NCBI RefSeq assembly: GCF_013870525.1
Contig: NZ_JACBXD010000002.1
Coordinates: 62,001-126,000 of the forward strand
From: Amycolatopsis pittospori
GTDB taxonomy: Bacteria > Actinomycetota > Actinomycetes > Mycobacteriales > Pseudonocardiaceae
Length of the DNA: 64,000 nucleotides
Direction of reading: 5' to 3'
A program made the position numbers and the translations under genes. The notes under the pieces are model-generated. The model was not told the origin of the DNA. It made no database searches and saw only the letters and a list, made by a program, of their open reading frames with translations. This document shows, in pieces, positions 52,796 to 61,521 of this stretch (positions within the stretch are counted from its first letter, which is position 1; the number at the start of each line of letters is the position of its first letter).

Positions 52796-53440
52796 TTACC
52801 CACTTTGTCCGTTTTCACCCGGACCCGCGTTGCGCTCGCGGCGGTTGTCGACGGCGTCCCGCCGCACCTGGTCGCCGATCTCGCCGATCTCGTCGAGTCG
52901 TTCGACGAAACCGTTGTGCTCGCTCGGGAGACGGTCCCGCAGGTCGGCGAGCGGCGCCAAGAGGCCGGTCACGTCGTTCTCACCGAGTGCCGCGCTGAGC
53001 CTGTCGGCACTCTCTCGCGCCTCGGCGTCCAGTCCGTCCAGCGCGCCCGCCTGCCCGGCCAGTTGCCGCAAGATCGCCGAGTTACGCCGTGCCCAGTCGG
53101 CCACCGCACGATCACCCGCCCGCCGATCGCGTTCCGCGTCGACGCGCGCCTCGCCCGTGCCCTCACCGGTGACGGAGGGTCGCAGCCGCAGGAAGCGCCG
53201 TTCCGCCGCCTGCCGGCTCGCGACCCCCAGGGCCGGCGCGAGCGACGTCCAGCTGGCCCCACCGGCACGGGCCGCCGCGATCAGTTCGGGCTCCCACGCC
53301 GCCAGCTCCTCGCGCACCGCCCGCAACGTCGCCAACGCCACCACCAGCGCCTCGGGCTCCACAGCACCGGCGCGAGCCGCCGCCACCACGTCGTGCACGT
53401 CCCGCACGCGATGCGCGAGGCCCTTCTCGGTCATTGTCAT
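52796..53440 (-). CDS. HSP18-type transcriptional regulator
   Basis: 214 residues, mostly helical with a homeodomain-like segment ('[33 protein letters not shown]', ~58-90). Proteins of this layout are found beside actinomycete hsp18 genes and are annotated as their regulators. It is divergent from hsp18, and its ATG (53440-53438) lies inside a half-site resembling the palindrome at 53462-53480, which fits autoregulation. Confidence 0.78.
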   Translation of the reverse strand: MTMTEKGLAHRVRDVHDVVAAARAGAVEPEALVVALATLRAVREELAAWEPELIAAARAGGASWTSLAPALGVASRQAAERRFLRLRPSVTGEGTGEARVDAERDRRAGDRAVADWARRNSAILRQLAGQAGALDGLDAEARESADRLSAALGENDVTGLLAPLADLRDRLPSEHNGFVERLDEIGEIGDQVRRDAVDNRRERNAGPGENGQSG

Positions 53441-53480
53441 CCTTTCGACGACTTAGCTGTTGTCATCGTTTCGATGACAT
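53435..53480. promoter_or_regulatory. Two-copy operator between the HSP18 regulator and hsp18
   Basis: Perfect inverted repeat TGTCATCG-TTT-CGATGACA at 53462-53480, and an imperfect copy TGTCATCCTTTCGACGAC at 53435-53452 (27 bp apart, same orientation). The second copy covers the regulator start codon. Likely binding sites of the HSP18 regulator controlling both genes. Confidence 0.7.
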
Positions 53481-53538
53481 GTTAGAACAGTGGGGCGTGT
53501 TGACACCAGACGAACAGCGAACCCAGGAGGTGGAACCC

Positions 53539-53979
53539 ATGTTGATGCGCACCGACCCGTTCCGTGAACTCGACCGTCTCACCCAGCAGATGTTCGGCGC
53601 CGCGCCCCAGGGAACCTGGTCCAAGCCGGCCACGATGCCGATGGACGCCTACCGCGCCGGCGACGAGTTCGTGGTCTGCTTCGATCTTCCCGGCGTGTCC
53701 GCCGACGCGATCGAACTGGACATCGAACGCAATGTCCTCACGGTCAAGGCGGAACGGCGGCCGACCACCGGCGGCGAGGTCCAGATGCAGGTCTCGGAAC
53801 GCCCCTTGGGCGTGTTCTCCCGCCAGTTGTTCCTCGGTGACGCCCTCGACACCGACCGCATCGCGGCCGACTACGAAGCCGGCGTGCTGACACTGCGCAT
53901 CCCGATCGCCGAGAAGGCGAAGCCCCGGCGTATCGACATCACCGGCACCAAAACCGACCGCAAGGAGATCCAGGCCTGA
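53539..53979 (+). CDS. Small heat-shock protein Hsp18/Hsp20 (alpha-crystallin)
   Basis: 146 residues. Alpha-crystallin domain ~35-130: '[31 protein letters not shown]', 'LTVKAERR', and the closing '[23 protein letters not shown]' with the A-x-x-x-G-V-L motif and terminal I-x-I equivalent. It holds unfolded proteins during stress. ATG 53539 has AGGAGG 8 bp upstream. Divergent from its regulator through the 53435-53480 sites; an 18-bp hairpin terminator follows. Confidence 0.92.
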   Translation: MLMRTDPFRELDRLTQQMFGAAPQGTWSKPATMPMDAYRAGDEFVVCFDLPGVSADAIELDIERNVLTVKAERRPTTGGEVQMQVSERPLGVFSRQLFLGDALDTDRIAADYEAGVLTLRIPIAEKAKPRRIDITGTKTDRKEIQA

Positions 53980-53981
53980 CG

Positions 53982-54023
53982 CCGTGGGCCGGTGCGAGGC
54001 CCGGTCCTCGCACCGGCCCACGG
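53982..54023 (+). terminator. Long hairpin terminator after hsp18
   Basis: A perfect 18-bp stem, CCGTGGGCCGGTGCGAGG at 53982-53999 with its complement at 54006-54023, and a 6-base loop, two bases after the hsp18 stop codon. Confidence 0.88.
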
Positions 54024-54049
54024 CCGGGAAGGAAAAGGGGCGCACCCCG

Positions 54050-54463
54050 TTGACCGCCACGCTCGCCATGCCGGCCCGTCACCTTCATCCCGCACTCGAC
54101 GCCGTGTGGGAATACCTCGCCGACGTCACCCGCGAACTGGGTGTCGGCCTCGAATCCTGCACCGTCGACCAGGACCGGCCGATCTCGGCCTACGTCGCCC
54201 TCGACGGAAGGCTTCCCGGGTATCCCGGCCGGGACGTCGCCCTGCTGTGGGACGAAACCCACGGCTGGGCGGCCGCGATCGAGACCCACTCCGGCGAAGA
54301 CCTCATCGTCATCCGGTACCTCGGCGGAGAGGCCGTCGCGCCGTCCGCGAGCCAGGTCGCACGCTTCGTCGCGGCCTTGCGCGAAGGCGACGACCACTGT
54401 GGACAACGCACACCGCCGTGTTTCGGCCCGCCGGGCTGCTTCCCGCGCAGGAGCGCGAAATGA
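54050..54463 (+). CDS. DUF6292 family protein
   Basis: 137 residues. 'YLADVTRELGVGLESCTVD' and 'GYPGRDVALLWDETHGWAAAIE' resemble DUF6292, an actinobacterial family of unknown function. TTG 54050 is preferred because GGAAAAGGGG lies 9 bp upstream; an ATG at 54068 would remove only six residues. It lies directly behind the hsp18 terminator, so it needs its own promoter or read-through. Confidence 0.65.
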   Translation: MTATLAMPARHLHPALDAVWEYLADVTRELGVGLESCTVDQDRPISAYVALDGRLPGYPGRDVALLWDETHGWAAAIETHSGEDLIVIRYLGGEAVAPSASQVARFVAALREGDDHCGQRTPPCFGPPGCFPRRSAK

Positions 54464-54495
54464 GCACGGCACGACGGTGAGCGGAGTTCCGCGGG

Positions 54496-54843
54496 CTAGC
54501 CGTTCTTCGGGCAGGTCTCGTCCTTCTTCACCGCACCGAGGGTCACCCTGGCGTTGTCGACGAGGACCACGCCGGGTGCCGGGTCCTGGGTGCAGACCTT
54601 CCAGTTGGCGGGCCAGACGACGTGGCGTCCGGCTCCGGACAGGTCTTCCGCGGTGATCCGGGTGCGGTAGTCGAAGGCCTGGTACGCGACATCCAGCGGT
54701 TTCCCGACCAGATCGGGCATCGCGGGCCCCGCGTCGATCGCGGTCACCGGCGACGCGGCGGCCGGGATCGCCGCGATACCGGTGAACGCGATGGCTGCCA
54801 GGACGCTGCCCAGATAGCCGGTCCGGCGCTTGATGCTGATCAC
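54496..54843 (-). CDS. Secreted PASTA-like domain protein
   Basis: 115 residues. Signal peptide (YLGSVLAAIAFTGIAAIPAAAS). The mature part reads 'MPDLVGKPLDVAYQAF' and 'WKVCTQDPAPGVVL', the start and core of a single PASTA domain, with a second Cys near the end ('DETCPKNG'). PASTA domains bind peptidoglycan fragments in other proteins; a role outside the cell is likely. GTG 54843 follows GAGGAGA. Confidence 0.72.
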   Translation of the reverse strand: MISIKRRTGYLGSVLAAIAFTGIAAIPAAASPVTAIDAGPAMPDLVGKPLDVAYQAFDYRTRITAEDLSGAGRHVVWPANWKVCTQDPAPGVVLVDNARVTLGAVKKDETCPKNG

Positions 54844-54983
54844 GTGATCGTCTCCTCTGCCGTTCTCGGCCGGGTAGGTCCACGGCCGTTGACAGGATCG
54901 GCGTCCACGCGTCGCGGGAAACGGGTCCGTCCAGGATCGAGTGAGGAGATGTACCCACCCGGGTGAGCTGGGGCGTGTTTCAA

Positions 54984-55012
54984 CGTCTGGGTCGCCGCCG
55001 ACCACCCAGACG
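54984..55012 (-). terminator. Hairpin after the CocE-type gene
   Basis: A perfect 9-bp stem, CGTCTGGGT at 54984-54992 with its complement at 55004-55012, 12 bp after the stop of the minus-strand hydrolase gene. Confidence 0.6.
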
Positions 55013-55024
55013 GTAAAACTCAAG

Positions 55025-57049
55025 CTAGACCTGATCGCGGGGAACCGTCCGATGCCAGTTGCGGGAGTAACACCGTCGCTCGCCTTCGTAGCCATCGAGC
55101 CGGGCGTCGATGACGAACTCCGTCGGCGTGCAGGAGACCCGTGTGCGGGTCTCGCTCCTGGCCACCCAGCCGTCCCGGGCGAACGTCATCGACCAGGCCG
55201 TTTCCGCGACCGGCGAACAGAAGTCGTCGGCCATCCACGAATAGCGCTCGAACACGTCACTGGTGAAGTCGAGGTCGATGTCGTCGAAGTGGACCCTGCC
55301 CGCGTTCTTCACGATCTCCAGCGCGGACCGGTACTCGATCAGGTCCCGGGAGACGGTCCAGCGCTGCTCGCCGGGTTCGATCTGCGTCGCCGGCAACGGT
55401 TCGGTGCCTTCGGGCTCGTCGAACGGCCGCGCGGGAACCTCGTCGGCTTCGGCCATCGGACGGACCGGCAGGGTGAGCGCGCTCTGTCCGGTGTGGACGG
55501 TCACCATCACCGGTTCCGGTGGCGGCCAGGCCAAGGGCCAGTACGACGACGAGATCGACAGCCGGATCCGGTGTCCGGCCGGGAAAGCCTGCGCGACGGC
55601 GTTGAGTTCGACCCGCACCCGGTACCGCTCGCCCGGTTCCAGCGGCTCCGGATCCTCGTGTCCGTCCCGGTGGGTCAGATTCAGCAGGCCGTACGTCACC
55701 CGGGTGGCCCGGCCGTCCGGTGCGACGTCGGACAGCCGGACGGCGACCTGCGCCACCGGTTTGTCCGCGGAGACCTCGAGATCCACCAGTGGCGAACCGA
55801 GGATCTCGCACGGCTCGGTGAGTTCGTCGGTGTCGAAGACGAGTGAACCGCCGTCCTCCTCCCGCTGGTCGTACGGCAGGTCGGGCGGAGCGCTGTAGGA
55901 AGCCCATTTCCCGGCGAACTGACCGACCGACAGCGGCGACTCCACCGACAGCCGCTCGGCCGGGACCTCCTCGCCGGGGCGGGCGATCCGGTGCCGTGCG
56001 AGACGGTGCTCCGACGGATGGACGTGCGGCGAAGGCCAGGACGGCTCCCCCACCCAGCGACCGGGCCGGTCCTCGTACGACGTCGACGGCGGCACACTGT
56101 CCTGCATCCAGGTCCGCAACATCGGCCCGTCCATGACGCCGTTCTCGACGTCCTTCAGCCAGTGGTCCCACCAGCGGACCAGTTCCTGCAGGTATCCGAT
56201 GGCCGGTCCGGGCCGCCCCAGATGCGGGTACTTGTGCGACCAGGGGCCGATCAGCCCGCGGCGGGGCACGTCGAGGTTGGCGAGCAGCCGGGAGACGGCG
56301 TTCGAGTAGCCGTCGGCCCAGCCGCTGGAGGCGAGCACGGGCACCTGGACGTCGCTGTAGTTCTCGCAGACCGACGCGTGCCGCCAGTAGTCGTCGCGGC
56401 GCTGATGACTCAGCCATTCGCCGATCCAGAGGCTGCAGTTCTCCAGCCGTTCGAGCCACCGGTCACGCCAGCGCTCCCCGGCCAGCGCCGGGTCGGGCGG
56501 AAGCGTGCTGTACGCGAACATGGTGGACGCCTCGGCGACGTTGTCCGAGAGCAGGCAGCCACCCATGTAGTGCATGTCGTCGGCGTACCGGTCGTCGGTG
56601 AACGACGAGATCGCGATCGCGGTCAGCGAAGGCGGTTTGCGTGCGGCCGTCTGCAGCGCGGCGAACGCACCCCAGGAGATCCCCATCATCCCGGTCCGGC
56701 CGGTGCACCACGGCTGCGTGGCGATCCATTCGAGGACCTCTTCCGCGTCCTGCTGCTCCCGCTCCAGATACTCGTCGGCGAGCACACCCTCCGACTCCCC
56801 CGAACCCCGGATGTCCACGCGCACACAGGCGTAACCGTGTCCCGCGAGGTAGGGATGGTGGATCGAGTCGCGCACCGACGTCAGGTCGCGATGGCGGTAC
56901 GGGATGTACTCCAGGATCGCCGGTACCGGCTCACCGTCCGAGGCGACCGGCCTCCAGATCCTTGCCGACAGCCGGACGCCGTCGGACACCGGGATCCACA
57001 GGTGGTCGGACTCCGTGATCTCGTACGGTAGCGAAGCCACCGTCCGCAT
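55025..57049 (-). CDS. CocE/NonD-family alpha/beta hydrolase
   Basis: 674 residues. X-Pro dipeptidyl-peptidase/cocaine esterase-like: 'VRVDIRGSGESEG', nucleophile elbow 'GMMGISWGAFAALQ' (Ser ~124), then the helical cap, and a C-terminal jelly-roll domain ('PAGHRIRLSISSSYWPLAWP'). It cleaves esters or amides. Its ATG lies 3 bp after the ATP-grasp stop, so it is the second gene of that operon and may hydrolyse or mature the ATP-grasp product. Substrate unknown. Confidence 0.85.
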   Translation of the reverse strand: MRTVASLPYEITESDHLWIPVSDGVRLSARIWRPVASDGEPVPAILEYIPYRHRDLTSVRDSIHHPYLAGHGYACVRVDIRGSGESEGVLADEYLEREQQDAEEVLEWIATQPWCTGRTGMMGISWGAFAALQTAARKPPSLTAIAISSFTDDRYADDMHYMGGCLLSDNVAEASTMFAYSTLPPDPALAGERWRDRWLERLENCSLWIGEWLSHQRRDDYWRHASVCENYSDVQVPVLASSGWADGYSNAVSRLLANLDVPRRGLIGPWSHKYPHLGRPGPAIGYLQELVRWWDHWLKDVENGVMDGPMLRTWMQDSVPPSTSYEDRPGRWVGEPSWPSPHVHPSEHRLARHRIARPGEEVPAERLSVESPLSVGQFAGKWASYSAPPDLPYDQREEDGGSLVFDTDELTEPCEILGSPLVDLEVSADKPVAQVAVRLSDVAPDGRATRVTYGLLNLTHRDGHEDPEPLEPGERYRVRVELNAVAQAFPAGHRIRLSISSSYWPLAWPPPEPVMVTVHTGQSALTLPVRPMAEADEVPARPFDEPEGTEPLPATQIEPGEQRWTVSRDLIEYRSALEIVKNAGRVHFDDIDLDFTSDVFERYSWMADDFCSPVAETAWSMTFARDGWVARSETRTRVSCTPTEFVIDARLDGYEGERRCYSRNWHRTVPRDQV

Positions 57050-57052
57050 GGG

Positions 57053-58351
57053 CTATCCCTCCTCGAATTCGAACCGCAGCGCGTCGACGCACCGGCGGTA
57101 TTTGTGCTCCATCTCCCGCTGGGTCTGCGCCGCGACGAAGAGATGCGCGAGTTCGTAGCTGTAGCTGTCCTGCGCCGGGATGTCCGAGAGCCGGGTGCCC
57201 TTCTCCGGCACGACTTCGATCTTCACCCCCGGGTTCCGCGCCTCCACGTCGGCGATCTCGCCTCTGGTCGGCACCCGGGTGACCAGTCCATCACGGAAGC
57301 GGCGGTGGTACCACTTGCCGGCGATCCGGTAGTCGCCCCGATGGCGCCGTCCGGCGGGATCCCGGCCGAGACCCAGCTGCACCATGAGGTGATGGTTCGC
57401 CACACCGTCGACGTACTCGAACAGTTCGGCGTGGGCCTGCGAATGCCGCGGATTGATCTCCAGCAGGCAGGCCTGCCCCGATTCGGGATGACAGAAGAAC
57501 TCGATGCTGAACGTGGCGTTGTCGAAGCCGATCCGCTCCATCACCCGGACGGAGATCTCCTTCATCCGGTCGACCGCGTCTTCGGGTAGCTGCGACGGGT
57601 ACTGATGTCTCAGAAAACAAGCGGTGTCGGGATAGTTGATCGAATCGAGGGCGCCGTACACCGTCACCTGTCCCTTGTGGACATACCCTTCCACCGCGGC
57701 CTGCACGCCGTTGAGCTCTCCCTCCGCGAGACACGCCGCTCCCCCGGCCTCGGCCACCGCGGCCGGCAGTTCGACCTTGCCCAGGATGTGGTCGAAGGGT
57801 TTGCCGACCCGATCGACACCCGCCTGGATCTCGGCGACGGCCTTCTCGAACTCGTCCTCGTCGGCGACATGGAAGGCCAGTTCCGAGGAGAACGACTTCA
57901 CCGGCTTGAGCCACATGGGGTAATCGACCCCCTCGGGTGGCCGCGGGTCCTCCTGGTCCAGATCGACGATCCCGAACGACGGCATCTCGTCGATCACCTT
58001 CGCCTGTTCGAGGCGGCTCCAGTATTTGTGCTCGCACTTCAGCACCGCCTCCAGGGAAACGCCGGGAAGACCGTACTTCTCGCACAGCATCGCCACCATC
58101 GTCGAAGACGGGAAATCCCAGTAGCCGACGATTGCGTCGATCGGCCCAGCGAAAGCGTCCAAATGCGACTGCGCCTTTTCGAGGAGTTCGACGATCGGGA
58201 TGGTGCCGTGCTGAAGTTCTTCGGGCGACAGCAAGGGATGGAAGCGATACCGGCCCGCACCGGGGAGCCGCCGCAGGACCTCCTCATTGGCCTCGTCGAG
58301 GCCGATGACGAAAATGTTCTTTTCCTCTGAAGAGTTGGAGGATGCACTCAT
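57053..58351 (-). CDS. ATP-grasp domain ligase
   Basis: 432 residues. ATP-grasp core at ~100-330: 'YPMWLKPVKSFSSE' (ATP-binding Lys), 'CLAEGELNGVQAAVEGYVHKG', and the Mg site 'FSIEFFCHPESGQACLLEINPRHSQAH' (Glu...Glu-x-Asn). It joins a carboxylate to an amine or similar group via an acyl phosphate. ATG 58351 is taken; TTG 58360 is possible. Operon with the CocE-type hydrolase. Substrates cannot be read; peptide-like bond formation is the general expectation. Confidence 0.82.
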   Translation of the reverse strand: MSASSNSSEEKNIFVIGLDEANEEVLRRLPGAGRYRFHPLLSPEELQHGTIPIVELLEKAQSHLDAFAGPIDAIVGYWDFPSSTMVAMLCEKYGLPGVSLEAVLKCEHKYWSRLEQAKVIDEMPSFGIVDLDQEDPRPPEGVDYPMWLKPVKSFSSELAFHVADEDEFEKAVAEIQAGVDRVGKPFDHILGKVELPAAVAEAGGAACLAEGELNGVQAAVEGYVHKGQVTVYGALDSINYPDTACFLRHQYPSQLPEDAVDRMKEISVRVMERIGFDNATFSIEFFCHPESGQACLLEINPRHSQAHAELFEYVDGVANHHLMVQLGLGRDPAGRRHRGDYRIAGKWYHRRFRDGLVTRVPTRGEIADVEARNPGVKIEVVPEKGTRLSDIPAQDSYSYELAHLFVAAQTQREMEHKYRRCVDALRFEFEEG

Positions 58352-58434
58352 GGGCGACAACTACCCTTTCGAGTGAACCAGAAAACCCGGGTCCGCTTGG
58401 TTTGCCCACGTTGTCGTGCGGGAATCCGGGCGCC

Positions 58435-59949
58435 ATGACGGAGTTGCCCGACACGCGTTCCCTGTGGCTCGACACCGCTCCCGCACCCGATCGCACCGGC
58501 ACGCCACTGCCGCGGGAGGTCGACGTCGCCATCCTCGGCGGCGGCATCGCGGGACTGACGACGGCCTACCGCCTGATGAAAGCCGGGCGGTCGGTGCTGG
58601 TCCTGGAGGCAGGACGGCTCGCGGCGGGGGTCTCCGGTCACACCACGGCGAAGATCAGCACGCAGCACGGACTGAAGTACGCCACCCTGGCCAAGACCAA
58701 GGGCACCGACGCCGCCGCGACATACGCCCACAGCCAGGCCTCGGCCTTGGAGTGGATCGCTGCCACGACCGCGGAACTCGGCATCGAATGCGGGTTCACC
58801 CGCGCCGAGTCCTTCGTGTACACGACCAAGCCCGAGACCGTGGAAAGCCTTGAGCGCGAAGCGGAAGCAGCCGCCGAGGCGGGTCTCCCCGCGACCTATG
58901 TCACCGGCGTCGATCTCGACGTATCGGCGCTCGGAGCGGTCAAATTCACCGCACAGGCCCATTTCCACCCGCGCAAGTGGTTGCTCGGCCTCGCCGAGGA
59001 GATCGAACGCGCGGGCGGCACGATCGTGGAGGGGATCCGCGCGGAGGGCGTCGACGAACTCGGCGGCACCCTGGTGCGGACCAGCGTCGGCGACGTACGG
59101 GCGAGCGAGGTCGTGGTGACGACCCACTACCCGATGCTGGACCGCGGCCTGTTCTTCGCCCGGCTGGATCCGGTGCGAGATCTCGTGGTCGCCGGACCCG
59201 TCGAAGGAAACCGGTTGCCGGACGGGATGTTCCTCGACGCGGACACGCATCATTCCGTGCGGGCCTACCTCAACGACGGCGTCCGGTACGGCGTCGTCGG
59301 CGGCGAGCACTACCGCGTCGGCGCCTCGGTCGACGTCGAGAGCCGTTACGAGCTACTGGCGATCTGGGCGGCCCGGAACGCGGGCCTGCACCGGGTGACC
59401 CACCGCTGGTCCGCACATGATCTGTCCACTTTGGACAATGTGCCGTACGTCGGGCGCTACCATCCGGCGAGCCGCCACCTCTGGGTCGCCACCGGCTTCG
59501 GCCAATGGGGCATGACCGGCGGCACAGCGGCGGGGCTGCTGCTGGCGGACCTGGTGACCGGCAAGGACAATCCTTCGGCGAGCTTGTACGACCCGAACCG
59601 GTTCGACCTCCGGTCGGCGATCAGCACCGTCGAGAACAACGCGACGGTCGCGAAGTTCCTCATCGGTGACCACTTCAGCGCGTTGCGACAACCCGCTCCC
59701 CTGGAAGAACTGACCCCCGGCGAGGCCAAGGTCACTCGCGTAGGCGGCGAACTCGTCGCCGCCTACCGTGACCCGGAGGGCGAACTGCACGCCGTCGGCG
59801 CCCACTGCACCCACCTCGGCTGCCTGGTCGCGTTCAACAACGCGGAGAAGACCTGGGATTGTCCGTGTCACGGGTCGAGATTCGCCCTCGACGGCTCTGT
59901 GCTGCAGGGGCCCGCGGTGCGCTCACTCCCGAAGAAGAGGGAGCGGTGA
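58435..59949 (+). CDS. FAD oxidoreductase with C-terminal Rieske iron-sulfur domain
   Basis: 504 residues. DAO-type FAD domain with 'VAILGGGIAGLTTAYRLMKAG' at ~31 and 'GFGQWGMTGGTAAGLLLADL' near ~360. A C-terminal Rieske domain at ~425-500 has 'CTHLGCLVAF' and 'CPCHGSRFALDGSVLQGPA' (Cys-His and Cys-His ligands). Such fusions pass electrons from an amine or similar donor to a [2Fe-2S] centre. ATG 58435. Divergent from the ATP-grasp gene with 83 bp between. Confidence 0.88.
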   Translation: MTELPDTRSLWLDTAPAPDRTGTPLPREVDVAILGGGIAGLTTAYRLMKAGRSVLVLEAGRLAAGVSGHTTAKISTQHGLKYATLAKTKGTDAAATYAHSQASALEWIAATTAELGIECGFTRAESFVYTTKPETVESLEREAEAAAEAGLPATYVTGVDLDVSALGAVKFTAQAHFHPRKWLLGLAEEIERAGGTIVEGIRAEGVDELGGTLVRTSVGDVRASEVVVTTHYPMLDRGLFFARLDPVRDLVVAGPVEGNRLPDGMFLDADTHHSVRAYLNDGVRYGVVGGEHYRVGASVDVESRYELLAIWAARNAGLHRVTHRWSAHDLSTLDNVPYVGRYHPASRHLWVATGFGQWGMTGGTAAGLLLADLVTGKDNPSASLYDPNRFDLRSAISTVENNATVAKFLIGDHFSALRQPAPLEELTPGEAKVTRVGGELVAAYRDPEGELHAVGAHCTHLGCLVAFNNAEKTWDCPCHGSRFALDGSVLQGPAVRSLPKKRER

Positions 59950-59967
59950 CGGCACCGCCCGGGCGGA

Positions 59968-60240
59968 TCAGGTTCGCGAGCGGCTCTTCCGGCCGGTCAC
60001 CTTGTTGTAGATGACCAGGACGATGATCGCGCCGATGATCGACCCGATCCAGCCGGCGGGCTGGAAGCCACGGAGGCCGACGGTGAGCAGGCCGAACAGC
60101 AGGCCGCCCACGACCGAGCCGACCACGCCCAGGACGATCGTCCGCAGCACGCCGATGTCGTCCTTGCCCGGTACCAGGGCTCGCGCGATGAAACCTGCGA
60201 TGAGGCCGAACAGAATCCAGCCAAGGATGGTCCAGAACAT
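59968..60240 (-). CDS. GlsB/YeaQ/YmgE-family membrane protein
   Basis: 90 residues, three hydrophobic helices, Gly-rich: 'WILFGLIAGFIARALVPG', 'VLGVVGSVVGGLLFGLL', 'IGSIIGAIIVLVIYNKVTG'. Typical transglycosylase-associated/stress membrane protein of unknown action. Convergent with the Rieske oxidoreductase gene. Confidence 0.88.
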   Translation of the reverse strand: MFWTILGWILFGLIAGFIARALVPGKDDIGVLRTIVLGVVGSVVGGLLFGLLTVGLRGFQPAGWIGSIIGAIIVLVIYNKVTGRKSRSRT

Positions 60241-60340
60241 CTCGTCACCTCGTGGTCGATCGGGCGGACAGCCTCACCGTACGGGACAACATCACGCACG
60301 CGCCAAACGACCGCGGTGGCCGGAACGAATGACGTGCGGG

Positions 60341-60712
60341 TCACACCGTCGGCGACACACCCTCCCCAGGTCGCGGGCTGACCTGATAGTGGGCGATGAG
60401 ACCGTCCTGCACGAGCACGCCGAGGTACACGCTCAACGTCGGCCGGTCGGCGAAGGCGAAATCGACGCTCAGGTAGCCGAGGACCACTCCGTCGCCGAAC
60501 CTGCGTGTTTCGAGGAACTCGTATTCCGCTTTCAGGCCGAGCGGTTGCGCCGCGTAATACGCGGCCACCGCCTCACGGCCGACGACATGAGGGCGCAGCC
60601 CTTGGAAAACGGCGTCCGTGGCGAAGTTCGCGGCGACACGCTCGGGTTCGTGCGCGGCCACCGCGTCCTTCCAGCGGTCCATCACGTCTCGCAGGATCTT
60701 TTCGTCGTCCAT
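60341..60712 (-). CDS. SnoaL-like (SgcJ/EcaC-type) protein
   Basis: 123 residues, cone-shaped NTF2 fold: 'WKDAVAAHEPERVAANFATDAVFQG' and 'VVGREAVAAYYAAQP' are typical of the SgcJ/EcaC group. Members are seen in natural-product and detoxification pathways but often lack a defined reaction. ATG 60712 lies one base after the stop of the SDR gene, so both belong to one operon. Confidence 0.78.
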   Translation of the reverse strand: MDDEKILRDVMDRWKDAVAAHEPERVAANFATDAVFQGLRPHVVGREAVAAYYAAQPLGLKAEYEFLETRRFGDGVVLGYLSVDFAFADRPTLSVYLGVLVQDGLIAHYQVSPRPGEGVSPTV

Positions 60713-60713
60713 G

Positions 60714-61424
60714 TCAATGCCCCGCGCTCTGCCCGCCGTCGAGGTGCAGGATCTCGCCGGTGACGAAAGCGGCCTGCTCCAGGAACATGATCGCGTCGAC
60801 GACCTCGTCGATCTCGCCGAGGCGGCCGACCGGATGCAGCGCGGCGAGGGCGTCGTGCGACTCCGGCGGGTGCATCGGGGTGCGGATGATGCCGAGCGCG
60901 AGGGCGTTGGCCCGGATTCCGGCCGTCGCGTACTCGATCGCGAGCGACTTGGTGACGGCGTTCAGGCCGCCCTTGGTCAGCGCCGCGAGCGCGGCGGGCA
61001 CCTGGGAAAGCGCGTGGTCGACCAGGCTGGTGGACAGACTCACGATGTGGCCCCCGCCGCCTTGGGCGAGCATCGCCGCCACCGCGCCGCGGGAGATGTC
61101 GAAGAAGCCTCGCAGGTTGGTGCCCGCGACGGTGGCGAAGTCGTCGTCGGTGTAGTCGGCGAACGGTTTGGCGACGAAGACGCCGGCGTTGTTCACCAGC
61201 GTGTCCACCCGGCCGAACCGGGTTATCGCCTCATCGACGACCCGGGCGCCTTCGCCGGGTAGTGACAGGTCGGCTCGCACCGTCAGCACTTCGGGGTCGT
61301 CCGACGTGCCGATCGACCGTGACGTCGCCACGACCGCGTAGCCGAGTTTGCGATAGGCGGGCACGAGAGCCGCGCCGATCCCCTGTGACGCGCCGGTGAC
61401 GACCGCCACTTTTCCGCTGTTCAT
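60714..61424 (-). CDS. Short-chain dehydrogenase/reductase lacking the catalytic Tyr
   Basis: 236 residues. NAD(P) motif 'VVTGASQGIGAALV', 'NNAGVF', and 'ALTKGGLNAVTKSLA' with the catalytic Lys. Four residues before that Lys, where the SDR Tyr should be, the sequence is Ala ('PAALAALTKGG'). C-terminal 'FVTGEILHLDGGQSAGH' is normal. The enzyme may be a binding protein or use another residue. ATG 61424 fits the Rossmann start. Cotranscribed with the SnoaL-like gene. Confidence 0.82.
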   Translation of the reverse strand: MNSGKVAVVTGASQGIGAALVPAYRKLGYAVVATSRSIGTSDDPEVLTVRADLSLPGEGARVVDEAITRFGRVDTLVNNAGVFVAKPFADYTDDDFATVAGTNLRGFFDISRGAVAAMLAQGGGGHIVSLSTSLVDHALSQVPAALAALTKGGLNAVTKSLAIEYATAGIRANALALGIIRTPMHPPESHDALAALHPVGRLGEIDEVVDAIMFLEQAAFVTGEILHLDGGQSAGH

Positions 61425-61521
61425 ATCGGTTACTCGCTTTCGAGGAGAAAAGGAACTCTGTCCTGATCGTGCGCCCGTGCGAGTTTTCTCGCCACGACTT
61501 GCTTTCTCTCTCGTGAGAGGC

